Made by a program: the position numbers and the translations under genes. Of a stretch of DNA of 64,000 nt, positions 31,613 through 39,369 are shown piece after piece. Each line of letters begins with the position of its first letter. Positions within the stretch are counted from its first letter, which is position 1. Origin of the DNA: Loktanella salsilacus. GTDB lineage: Bacteria > Pseudomonadota > Alphaproteobacteria > Rhodobacterales > Rhodobacteraceae. The notes below the pieces were generated by a model. The model did no database searches, was not told the DNA's origin, and was given only the letters and a program-made list of their open reading frames with translations. The stretch lies in the NCBI RefSeq assembly GCF_900114485.1, contig NZ_FOTF01000012.1, positions 1-64,000 on the forward strand, in the 5' to 3' direction.

Positions 31613-32545
31613 TTGGCCAAGCTGGACGACCCTTATGCCACGCTCGGCGTGCCGCGCACCGCGACCCAGGACGAGATTCGCAAAGCCTACCGCAAGCTGG
31701 CGCGGCAACATCACCCTGACCTGAACCCCGGCGACGCGGTGTCAGAGGCTGCGTTCAAAAAAGCCTCGGCCGCGAATGAATTGCTGTCCGACGCCGAAAA
31801 GCGCGGCAAGTTTGATCGTGGAGAGATCGACGCCAGCGGGCAGGAAAAGGCCACCGGCCCGTCCTATCGTGACTATGCGCAGCAAGGCGCTGGCCAGCGC
31901 TATAGCCGCGCGGGCGCGCAAAGCGGTGGCTGGAACCCCGAGGATTTGAACGATGTGTTCGGGTCTATGTTTGGCCAAGGCCAGCGGCGGCGCAACATGC
32001 CCCAGCGCGGCAGCGACGAAAATTACACCCTGACCTGCGACTTTCTGGACGCCATCAACGGTGCCACGCCCCGCCTGACCCTGCCCGATGGACGCTCGCT
32101 AAGCGTGAAAATCCCGGCGGGCACCAAGGATGGCCAAATCCTGCGCCTGCGCGGTCAGGGGGCAGAGGGGCTTGGCGGCGGCGCGGCGGGGGATGCGCTG
32201 ATCACCGTGACGATCAAGCCGCACGCCTATTTTGAACGGCGCGGCAACGACATCCACGTGACCCTGCCCGTGACGATCACAGAGGCAGCGCTGGGCGGGC
32301 CGGTGCAGGTGCCGACGCCGCAAGGCCCGGTCAAGATGAAGATCCCCGCAGGCTCTGACAGCGGCACGGAGCTGCGCCTGCGCGGGCGCGGCGTGCCAGC
32401 GCATGGCAAACAAGACGCGGGCAATCTTTATGCGAAACTAAGCGTCGTGATCGGTGCGCCCGATGACGCGCTTAAGGCGTTTTTAGCGGAGTGGACGCCG
32501 AAAGACCCCGTCAATCCCCGCGCCGCTATGGAGGATAAAGCATGA
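31613..32545 (+). CDS. cbpA: DnaJ-class co-chaperone of the CbpA type
   Basis: 310 residues: N-terminal J domain with HPD at residues 34-36, a Gly/Gln/Arg linker (residues 80-125), then two beta-barrel client-binding domains (LPDGRSLSVKIPAGTKDGQILRLRGQG and PQGPVKMKIPAGSDSGTELRLRGRG). The cysteine-rich zinc domain of DnaJ is absent, as in CbpA. Translation starts at a TTG after AAAGGAACAGCCCC. The gene overlaps the small CbpM-like gene by ATGA. It stimulates DnaK and may also bind curved DNA. An FNR-type box upstream suggests induction when oxygen is low. Confidence 0.9.
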   Translation: MAKLDDPYATLGVPRTATQDEIRKAYRKLARQHHPDLNPGDAVSEAAFKKASAANELLSDAEKRGKFDRGEIDASGQEKATGPSYRDYAQQGAGQRYSRAGAQSGGWNPEDLNDVFGSMFGQGQRRRNMPQRGSDENYTLTCDFLDAINGATPRLTLPDGRSLSVKIPAGTKDGQILRLRGQGAEGLGGGAAGDALITVTIKPHAYFERRGNDIHVTLPVTITEAALGGPVQVPTPQGPVKMKIPAGSDSGTELRLRGRGVPAHGKQDAGNLYAKLSVVIGAPDDALKAFLAEWTPKDPVNPRAAMEDKA

Positions 32546-32883
32546 TTAGCATTGATGTTCTTGTCGCCGAAGTGTCCGGTCTGAACCGGCAGGATCTGGA
32601 CCTGTGGATCGCGCAAAGCTGGGTGCGCCCCGATGATGACGCGGGCGATCTGGTGTTTCAGGACATCGACGTCGCGCGGATCAAGCTGATCCTAGAACTG
32701 CGCGGCACGATGGAGATCGACGATCATGCCATGCCGGTCGTGCTGTCCCTGCTGGACCAGCTTTACGACATGCGCCGGCAGGTGCAGGCCCTTGGCACCG
32801 CGATCACTGAAACCGCGCCAGATGATGTGCAGCGCGCGCTCGCACAGCGTTTGACGCAGCAGATGCGCGGCGTTTTACACTAG
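32542..32883 (+). CDS. cbpM: CbpM-like chaperone modulator
   Basis: 113 residues with a MerR-like N-terminal portion (ISIDVLVAEVSGLNRQDLDLWIAQSWVRP) and a helical C-terminus (VVLSLLDQLYDMRRQVQAL). CbpM binds the J domain of CbpA and inhibits both its DnaK stimulation and its DNA binding. Size, order and overlap with the CbpA gene match the E. coli cbpA-cbpM pair. The UspA promoter begins directly after its stop. Confidence 0.85.
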   Translation: MISIDVLVAEVSGLNRQDLDLWIAQSWVRPDDDAGDLVFQDIDVARIKLILELRGTMEIDDHAMPVVLSLLDQLYDMRRQVQALGTAITETAPDDVQRALAQRLTQQMRGVLH

Positions 32884-32896
32884 CGGCAAGGTTTGG

Positions 32897-32938
32897 TTGA
32901 TCCAAGTCAACACGCCGCGCCGCAAACCGGATTATACT
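32897..32938 (+). promoter_or_regulatory. FNR-dependent class II promoter of uspA: TTGAT-CCAA-GTCAA and TATACT
   Basis: The box at 32897-32910 matches the FNR consensus at 9 of 10 positions. TATACT at 32933-32938 is a good -10 and predicts a start at about 32945, exactly 41.5 bases from the box centre. The spacing is that of class II FNR activation. There is no good -35, as expected for such promoters. Confidence 0.75.
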
Positions 32939-32966
32939 GGGGCATAACCTTGGAAAGGGGATCGTC

Positions 32967-33401
32967 ATGTTCAACAAGATTTTGGTCGGTTTCGATGGCT
33001 CTGACCACGCCGAACGGGCGCTGCGGATCGCGGCTGACATCGCGGGCAAATACGGGTCCGAATTGCAAATCGTCCATGTGCCAGAGCTGCGCAATGACGC
33101 CGTCGCTGTCGGATCAGAGGTGATCTTTATTCCTATTGATGACAGCGAAATCAAGGCTTTGGCCGAACAGATGCTGGCAAAGGCCGTCGTGATCGCAGCA
33201 GACGCCGGACATGCGGACGTCAGCACCAAGGTGCTGCGCGGCGCTGCGGCAGAGGCGATTTTGCTGCATGCCAAGGACACGGGCACCGATCTGATCGTCG
33301 CTGGCCGCCGCGGCTTTGGCACCCTGCGCGGGCTGCTGGTGGGCAGCGTGTCGCAAAAGCTGACGACTCATGCTGAATGCCCTGTTTTGACGGTGCAATG
33401 A
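32967..33401 (+). CDS. uspA: Universal stress protein, UspA family
   Basis: 144 residues, a single Usp domain. It starts KILVGFDGSDHAERAL and contains the ATP-binding motif GRRGFGTLRGLLVGS (G-2x-G-9x-G-S), so it belongs to the nucleotide-binding class. AAAGGGG precedes the ATG. The promoter carries an FNR-type box at -41.5, pointing to anaerobic or microaerobic induction. It follows the CbpA/CbpM pair but has its own promoter. Confidence 0.92.
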   Translation: MFNKILVGFDGSDHAERALRIAADIAGKYGSELQIVHVPELRNDAVAVGSEVIFIPIDDSEIKALAEQMLAKAVVIAADAGHADVSTKVLRGAAAEAILLHAKDTGTDLIVAGRRGFGTLRGLLVGSVSQKLTTHAECPVLTVQ

Positions 33402-33461
33402 CGCCTTGATACGCCTGACCCCTCGACCAGCTTGCCGGATTGCGGCGGGCACCGCAGCGTC

Positions 33462-34547
33462 ATGACAACCGCCGCGCGCCTGACCGCGACGGACGATGGC
33501 CTGCGCGTTGCGGGGGCGCTGACGATTGACGCCGTGGCGGCGCTTGCCCCCGCTGCGGTGGCGGGCGCTGTGATCGACGTGACCGATATGACGCATATGG
33601 ATACGGCGGGCGCGTGGTTTTTGATCGACTTGCAGGATCGCGCGGGCGGCGCGCAGATCGTTGGCGCAACGCCCGTGCAGACGCAGCTGATCGAAACCGT
33701 CCGCGCCAATCTGGCCCCGGCGGATGCCGCGCCGCCTGCCCCGGATGATCTGACCGCGCGGGTCAGCGATTTTGGCAAACGCGTCGCGACGGCGGGCCAG
33801 ACCGCTAAGGAACTGCTGTCGTTTCTGGGCCAAGTTGTCGCCGCCATCGCGGGATTGCTATGGCGGCCGCGGCGGCTGCGCCTGACCTCGCTCGTGCATC
33901 AATGCCAGCAAGTCGGGCTGAACGCCGTGCCGATTGTCGCACTTATGGCGTTCCTGATCGGCGTGGTGCTGGCGTTCCAAGGCTCTGCCCAGTTGCGCCA
34001 GTTCGGGGCAGAGGTGTTCGTGGTCGATCTGATCTCGATCTCTGTCCTGCGCGAGCTGGGGATTTTGCTGACCGCGATCATCGTCGCGGGGCGGTCCGGA
34101 TCCGCCTTTACCGCCGCCATCGGCTCGATGAAAATGCGAGAGGAAATCGACGCCCTGCGCACGCTTGGCCTCGATCCCATTGACGTTTTGGTCGTGCCCC
34201 GCGTGCTGGCGCTGATGCTGATGCTGCCCGCGCTGGGGTTCGTCGCTGACCTATCGGGCCTGATCGGCGGCGCGATGATGTCGTGGATCGATCTGGGTGT
34301 ATCGCCTGCGGTATTTCAGGCGCGGCTGCTGTCGAACACGGACGTCTGGCACTTTGGCGTTGGCATGATCAAAGCGCCGTTCTTTGCGCTGATCATCGGC
34401 ATCATCGGCTGCTACGAGGGGATGAGCGTTGGCGGCGATGCAGAATCGCTGGGGCGGCTGACTTCGACCTCTGTCGTGTTGTCGATCTTTATGGTGATCG
34501 TGATGGACGCGCTGTTTTCGATCTTTTTCGCGACGGTGGGGATCTGA
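33462..34547 (+). CDS. mlaE: Lipid-transport ABC permease with N-terminal STAS domain (MlaE, MlaB fused)
   Basis: 361 residues. Residues 1-95 form a STAS-like domain (VIDVTDMTHMDTAGAWFLIDL), equivalent to the separate MlaB of enterics. The rest is a MlaE permease with LAFQGSAQLRQFGAEVFVVDL, GSAFTAAIGSMKMREEIDALRTLGLDPIDVLVVPR and GCYEGMSVGGDAESLG. The ATG was chosen as the start of the STAS domain; no clear ribosome site is visible. It is the first gene of mlaE-mlaF-mlaD-auxiliary lipoprotein, which moves phospholipids between inner and outer membranes. TGATG couples it to mlaF. Confidence 0.9.
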   Translation: MTTAARLTATDDGLRVAGALTIDAVAALAPAAVAGAVIDVTDMTHMDTAGAWFLIDLQDRAGGAQIVGATPVQTQLIETVRANLAPADAAPPAPDDLTARVSDFGKRVATAGQTAKELLSFLGQVVAAIAGLLWRPRRLRLTSLVHQCQQVGLNAVPIVALMAFLIGVVLAFQGSAQLRQFGAEVFVVDLISISVLRELGILLTAIIVAGRSGSAFTAAIGSMKMREEIDALRTLGLDPIDVLVVPRVLALMLMLPALGFVADLSGLIGGAMMSWIDLGVSPAVFQARLLSNTDVWHFGVGMIKAPFFALIIGIIGCYEGMSVGGDAESLGRLTSTSVVLSIFMVIVMDALFSIFFATVGI

Positions 34548-35335
34548 TGGTGACCGATTCCGATGACCACATCATCCGCGTGCGGGGCCTTGTGACGCGG
34601 TTCGGCGCGCATACCGTGCATGACGGCCTCGACCTTGATGTGCGCCGCGGCGAAATCATCGGCATCGTCGGCGGGTCGGGCACAGGCAAATCCGTGCTGC
34701 TGCGCGCGATTGTCGGGTTGTTGCAGCCGCAGGCAGGCAAGATCGAGGTGTTCGGCGAAAGCGTGCGCGATACCGGCGTCGACGCCTACCGCGACCTGCG
34801 CCGCCGCTGGGGTGTGATGTTTCAGGACGGCGCGCTGTTTTCGTCCCTGACCGTGCGGCAGAACGTCGAAGCGCCGATGCGCGAACAGCTTGATCTGCCC
34901 GATGCCCTGCGCGAAACCTTGGCGGGGATCAAAGTCCGCATGGTTGGTCTGCCAGAGGACGCGATGGACAAGTTCCCGTCAGAGCTGTCGGGCGGCATGC
35001 GTAAACGCGCCGGATTTGCACGCGCCATTGCGCTGGACCCGGCGATTGTGTTCTTGGACGAACCGACGGCAGGGCTGGACCCGGTCGGGGCTGCGGCCTT
35101 TGATACGCTGATTAAACAATTACAGGCGGCCCTTGGGCTGACGGTGTTCTTTGTGACCCATGACCTTGATAGTCTGAACGCGATCTGCGACCGGATCGCC
35201 GTGCTGGCGGACCGCAAGGTGCTGGCAGTGGGGACGATGGACGACATGATGAAAGTCGATCACCCTTGGGTGCGTGAATATTTCCACGGCCCCCGCGCCC
35301 GCGCCGCGCTCGCCTCTGCGGGAAAGACAAGCTGA
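34547..35335 (+). CDS. mlaF: Lipid-transport ABC ATPase (MlaF)
   Basis: 262 residues with Walker A GGSGTGKS, Q-loop MFQDGALFSSLTV, signature LSGGMRKR, Walker B IVFLDEPTAGLDP and switch His in VTHDLDSL. The MlaF-specific GALFSSLTVRQNV stretch separates it from general importers. It overlaps mlaE by one base and mlaD by one base (TGATG on both sides). Confidence 0.92.
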   Translation: MVTDSDDHIIRVRGLVTRFGAHTVHDGLDLDVRRGEIIGIVGGSGTGKSVLLRAIVGLLQPQAGKIEVFGESVRDTGVDAYRDLRRRWGVMFQDGALFSSLTVRQNVEAPMREQLDLPDALRETLAGIKVRMVGLPEDAMDKFPSELSGGMRKRAGFARAIALDPAIVFLDEPTAGLDPVGAAAFDTLIKQLQAALGLTVFFVTHDLDSLNAICDRIAVLADRKVLAVGTMDDMMKVDHPWVREYFHGPRARAALASAGKTS

Positions 35336-37050
35336 TGGAAACCCGTGCAAATTACCTGCTGATCGGCGCGTTTACGCTGCTGGCGATTGTCGGCTCGCTT
35401 GGGTTTTTGATCTGGCTGGCCGGGATGCAGCTGGACCGGCAATATGCGACCTATGGCATCTATTTCGACGATGTCTCGGGGCTTGGGGCCTCTGGCGATG
35501 TGCGGTTCAACGGGATCGCCGTGGGCTCTGTCATTGCGCTGGCCATTGATCCGACCGATCCGTCCCGTGTGCTGACAACGGTGGAAATCGACGCCGCCAC
35601 CCCGATCCGCGCCAACACCGTGGCGCAGCTGCAATCGCAGGGCGTGACGGGCGTCAGTTATATTTCGCTCTCCGGCGGCACGCCTGATGCGGCAGCGCCC
35701 GATGTGGACGCCAGCGGTTTGCGGATTATCGCCTCGCGCCGGTCCACAATGCAGGCTTTGGTCGAAGACGCGCCCGATCTGGTGGCAGAGGCGACGCGCC
35801 TGCTGGAACAGTTCCGACAGATCACCGGGCCTGAAAATCAGGCGCATGTGGCGGCGATCCTTGGCAACCTCGACACCTCTTCTGCGCGGCTGGACGAGGC
35901 GCTGAACGACTTTTCCGACATCACCGGGACGGTCAGCGAAGGGGTTTCGCAAATCTCGGTCTTTACCAATCGGCTGGACGGGTTGGCGGCAGCGGTGACA
36001 CATACTTTGGCGCAGGCGGACGAGACGCTTGCCAGCGTCACGCGCACCTTTGACAGCGCCGATACGGTGCTGACGGACGCAGGCCCCGCCGTCACATCAG
36101 CCACCGCCGCAATTGCCAGTGTCGAGGCGATGTTAGGCAATGACGTGCCCGCCATCCTAGCCGATATCGCAGGCACCGCCGCGCAGGCCCGCGCTGCGAT
36201 TGCGGATTTGCAAGAACGGTCCGGCACGGCGCTGGACGGGCTGTCGGCCACGCCGGATCTGCTGAACGCCCGGCTGGCAGAGCTGGAACAATCGCTGCAA
36301 GCCGCCAATACCGCCTTTGCCGCTGTCACGACGGCGTCCGACAGCTTTAACACCCTTGTCGATGGCGATGGCGCCTTGATGGTGGCAGAGGCGCGGGACG
36401 TGCTGGCCGCGGCCCAGCGGTCCATGGCCACGATCGAGGTCATCGCCCAGAACGACGTCCCCGTCGTCGTCGCCGATATCCGCGCCGCCACCGCGACCGC
36501 CGCTGCCGCCGTGGACCGCATCGCCGCCGATCTGACAACGGCGACAGGCCGGATCGACCCGATCACGGCAGACGCGCAGGCGGCACTGGTCGCGGCGCGG
36601 GAATTGCTGACCCGCGCGAACGCCAGTCTGGACGGGCTGGATACCACGCTGCGCGGGGCGGATGGGGCCCTCGCCTCTGCGCAATCGGCGTTCACATCTG
36701 CCGATGGGCTGATGCAGACCGATCTAGAGCCCGCCTTGAACGATATCCGCACCGCCGCAGGCCAAATCAGCACGGCGGTGGATCAAGTCGCCAGCGACGC
36801 CCCCGCCATCACCGCTGATTTGCGCGCGCTGATCGCCCGCGCGGATACCGTCGTGGGCCAGGTGCAAAGCGCTGTGGCGGCCAGCGCGCCCGGCATCGGC
36901 AGCTTTGCCACCAATGGCCTGCCGGAACTGTCGCGTCTTGCCTCTGACGCGCGGGGGTTGGTGAATGCGCTTGATACCATGGTGCGCCGGGTGACCAATG
37001 ACCCGGCCCGCTTTATCCTTGATGACCGCGTCCCCGAATACAGGAGGTGA
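35335..37050 (+). CDS. mlaD: MCE-domain protein (MlaD) with long helical C-terminal extension
   Basis: 571 residues, far longer than E. coli MlaD (183). Residues 7-30 form a membrane anchor and about 37-115 the MCE domain (YATYGIYFDDVSGLGASGDVRFNGIAVGSV). The rest is a long Ala/Asp-rich, probably coiled-coil region. Within it a segment recurs three times: NDVPAILADIAG at 269, NDVPVVVADIRA at 373 and TDLEPALNDIRT at 462. This resembles needle-like MCE proteins of other alphaproteobacteria, where the extension may bridge the periplasm. It is coupled to mlaF, and the lipoprotein gene follows at 2 bases. Confidence 0.9.
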   Translation: METRANYLLIGAFTLLAIVGSLGFLIWLAGMQLDRQYATYGIYFDDVSGLGASGDVRFNGIAVGSVIALAIDPTDPSRVLTTVEIDAATPIRANTVAQLQSQGVTGVSYISLSGGTPDAAAPDVDASGLRIIASRRSTMQALVEDAPDLVAEATRLLEQFRQITGPENQAHVAAILGNLDTSSARLDEALNDFSDITGTVSEGVSQISVFTNRLDGLAAAVTHTLAQADETLASVTRTFDSADTVLTDAGPAVTSATAAIASVEAMLGNDVPAILADIAGTAAQARAAIADLQERSGTALDGLSATPDLLNARLAELEQSLQAANTAFAAVTTASDSFNTLVDGDGALMVAEARDVLAAAQRSMATIEVIAQNDVPVVVADIRAATATAAAAVDRIAADLTTATGRIDPITADAQAALVAARELLTRANASLDGLDTTLRGADGALASAQSAFTSADGLMQTDLEPALNDIRTAAGQISTAVDQVASDAPAITADLRALIARADTVVGQVQSAVAASAPGIGSFATNGLPELSRLASDARGLVNALDTMVRRVTNDPARFILDDRVPEYRR

Positions 37051-37052
37051 CA

Positions 37053-37664
37053 ATGACCCATCTATCCCGCCGCATGGCCCTGCTGGGCGGAGCCGCTTTG
37101 CTGGGCGGATGCAGCGCCATTTCAGCGCTTGATGCGGCAGCCACCCCGCTGGACACCTATGACCTGCGCCCCGCGTCCGGCGCAGCGTCTGGCCGCAGCA
37201 GCGCAGCCACGCTGCTAGTCGCCCTGCCAGAGGCAGCAGCCCCCATCGGCACCGACCGGCTGATGATCCGCCCTGCCCCTGCATCGGTGACCTATCTGCC
37301 GGACGCACGGTGGAGCGATGATTTGCCCGTCGTGATGCAATCCGTTCTGGTGCGCAGCATTTCCGGCACGGGCCGCGTCGCCTATGCCGGGCGCACCGAT
37401 GGCGGGCCTGTGGCAGATACGGTGCTGCTGGTGCGGATCGATATGTTCGAGGTCGAAGTCACAGCCCCGGACACATTCGTCGCGCATATCGATATCACAC
37501 TCACCGCGATTGATGACCGCACGCAGGCTGTCAAAGCCTCGCGCAGGTTCGCCCAATCCGCAGCCGTGCCAAACAGCACCCCAACAGCCATTGTGTCAGG
37601 CTTTCAGCGGATCATCGACGTGATCGCGCCGCAGATGGCGGATTGGGCCGCCGGGCAGGCCTAA
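37053..37664 (+). CDS. ABC-type transport auxiliary lipoprotein (PqiC/YmbA-like)
   Basis: 203 residues with a lipobox LGGC at residues 17-20 after a twin-Arg-containing signal (SRRMALLGGAALLGGC). Ser21 favours sorting to the outer membrane. The body (TYDLRPASG, LPDARWSDDLPVVMQSVLVRSI) matches the auxiliary component domain found with MCE transporters. The start is the ATG five bases after a perfect AGGAGG; a GTG two codons upstream lies inside that site. It probably forms the outer-membrane end of the MlaD-type conduit. The gene is convergent with trxC, with only 4 bases between stops. Confidence 0.85.
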   Translation: MTHLSRRMALLGGAALLGGCSAISALDAAATPLDTYDLRPASGAASGRSSAATLLVALPEAAAPIGTDRLMIRPAPASVTYLPDARWSDDLPVVMQSVLVRSISGTGRVAYAGRTDGGPVADTVLLVRIDMFEVEVTAPDTFVAHIDITLTAIDDRTQAVKASRRFAQSAAVPNSTPTAIVSGFQRIIDVIAPQMADWAAGQA

Positions 37665-37668
37665 GGGG

Positions 37669-38091
37669 TTATTCGGGCACCCAAGCCATGATCTGCGCCA
37701 TCTGCTGCGCGCCCGCCTGCCGTTTGACTTCTTTGCCGCCCTTAAAGGCGATCAGGGTCGGGATGCCGCGAATGCCATAGGTCGTGTTGGCCTTAGGCTG
37801 CATTTCGGTGTTCAGCTTGACCAGCCGCGCCTGATACGCCAGCGCGCCTGCCGCCTGCGCGAATTGCGGGGCCATCATCTTGCACGGCCCGCACCACGGG
37901 GCCCAAAAGTCTGCGACCAGCGGCAAATCATCGTTGCGCGCGGCCTTTTGCAAGGTGGCCAGATCGACCTCTGTCACTTTGCCATCCGCCAGCTTTGCGC
38001 CGCAGGTCGCGCATTTGGCCGCCGCCAAGCGGTCCGCAGGCACGCGGTTCACCTGTGCGCAGCTCAGGCATGTCAGTTTCAATCCGGCCAT
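37669..38091 (-). CDS. trxC: Thioredoxin 2
   Basis: 140 residues. An N-terminal zinc-ribbon with Cys8, Cys11, Cys27 and Cys30 precedes a thioredoxin fold with active site WCGPC (Cys67, Cys70) and cis-Pro in IRGIPTLIAFKGG. The extra zinc domain identifies TrxC, a cytoplasmic disulfide reductase often induced by oxidative stress. The start follows TAGGAG. A perfect 16-base palindrome overlaps that ribosome site, suggesting control at this point. Confidence 0.92.
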   Translation of the reverse strand: MAGLKLTCLSCAQVNRVPADRLAAAKCATCGAKLADGKVTEVDLATLQKAARNDDLPLVADFWAPWCGPCKMMAPQFAQAAGALAYQARLVKLNTEMQPKANTTYGIRGIPTLIAFKGGKEVKRQAGAQQMAQIMAWVPE

Positions 38092-38102
38092 GATCGGGCT
38101 CC

Positions 38103-38118
38103 TATAAGTTAACTTATA
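38103..38118. promoter_or_regulatory. Perfect 16-base palindrome TATAAGTTAACTTATA upstream of trxC
   Basis: Lies between trxC (minus) and the divergent metallophosphoesterase gene, and overlaps the first bases of the trxC TAGGAG site. It is very AT-rich in a GC-rich region. It contains TATAAG on both strands, so it might carry a -10 element, an operator, or both. In RNA it could fold as UAUAAG-UUAA-CUUAUA. Confidence 0.5.
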
Positions 38119-38238
38119 TTTAGGGTGCAATCTGCGCGGCGCAAGCTGTTGCCGCCTTTGGCTGGCGCAGCGCCGCGACACATCCTATCGTTGCCGCAGC
38201 GGCGCGGCCCCCCTTTTGTTTGCGCCTTGGAGCACCCT

Positions 38239-39369
38239 ATGGCCTTTCGTTTTATCCACGCCTCTGACCTGCATCTTGGGATCAAGTTCGCCAATATCCC
38301 AGAGCCGTCCGACGGCACCATTCGCGGCCGCCTGCGCGAGGCGCGGCACGCGGTGATTGGCCGGATTGCGCAGGCCGCGCGGGATCACGGGGCCAGCGAT
38401 ATCGTGTTGGCGGGCGACACGTTCCACACGCCAACGCCGTCGCATGGGCTGGTGCGCCAAGCGCTTGCCGCGATGGGCGAGGATACGTCGGTACGCTGGT
38501 GGCTGCTGCCCGGCAATCACGACAACCTGCGCGAGGCAGAGCCGCTGTGGGACATGATCGCCGCCAGCGCCCCCGCCAATGTGCAAGGGGTCCGCACGGC
38601 AGACCCCATCGTGCTGGCACCGGATGCGGTGCTGCTGCCCTGCCCCGTTGTTTGGCGGTCTGCCGGCACGGACCCAACGGATGGCCTTGTGCAGATCGAC
38701 ACCGCCCCTGGCGTGCTGCGGATCGGGCTGGCGCATGGCGGTGTCACCGATTTCACCGACAGCGGTGCCAGCATCCCCCCGAACCGCGACGCCTCTGCGC
38801 GGCTGGATTATCTGGCGCTGGGCGACTGGCATGGCCGCGTGCAGGTCGGCCCCCGCGTGCATTATCCCGGCAGCCCCGAACAGGACCGCTTTAAACACGG
38901 CCAGCGCGGCCTTTGCCTTGCGGTCACGCTGGATGGCCTCGGCGCTGTGCCGCACGTCGCAGAGGTCCCGGTGGGTCAATTCCTGTGGCAAGAGCTGGCG
39001 CTGGAACTGACGCCGCGCAGCGATGCGGCAGCGGCGCTGGCGGCGTTGCTGCCCACGTCCGGGCGGCGCGATCTGATGATCCGCGTGCAGGCTAGTGGTT
39101 GGGCGGGTCTGCCCGATCAGGTCGCCTTGCGCCGCGCTGCTGACCAACTGGGGCCAGAGTTTGCGCATTTCGAACTGCAAACAGGCGGCCTTGGCACGCA
39201 ATACGATGTGGCCGATCTGGACGAGATTGATCGCGGCGGGGCCCTGCGCCTTGCCGCCGATACGCTGCTGGCCGCAGCAGAGGACGCGAGCGCTGCCGGG
39301 TCCGATCGGGAGGTCGCGGCAGATGCCCTTGCCCGGCTTTATGCCATCGTGAAAGAGGAGCAGTCATGA
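38239..39369 (+). CDS. SbcD/YhaO-like metallophosphoesterase (DNA repair exonuclease)
   Basis: 376 residues with the calcineurin-like phosphodiesterase motifs DLHLG (Asp10, His12), LAGDTFH, LPGNHDN and LALGDWHG. Together these form the Mn2+ site of SbcD/Mre11-type nucleases. GGAG precedes the ATG. Its stop overlaps an SMC-like ATPase gene, so the two should make an SbcD-SbcC-like complex that acts on DNA ends or hairpins. Size and partner point to the YhaO/YhaN branch rather than classical SbcCD. Confidence 0.87.
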   Translation: MAFRFIHASDLHLGIKFANIPEPSDGTIRGRLREARHAVIGRIAQAARDHGASDIVLAGDTFHTPTPSHGLVRQALAAMGEDTSVRWWLLPGNHDNLREAEPLWDMIAASAPANVQGVRTADPIVLAPDAVLLPCPVVWRSAGTDPTDGLVQIDTAPGVLRIGLAHGGVTDFTDSGASIPPNRDASARLDYLALGDWHGRVQVGPRVHYPGSPEQDRFKHGQRGLCLAVTLDGLGAVPHVAEVPVGQFLWQELALELTPRSDAAAALAALLPTSGRRDLMIRVQASGWAGLPDQVALRRAADQLGPEFAHFELQTGGLGTQYDVADLDEIDRGGALRLAADTLLAAAEDASAAGSDREVAADALARLYAIVKEEQS

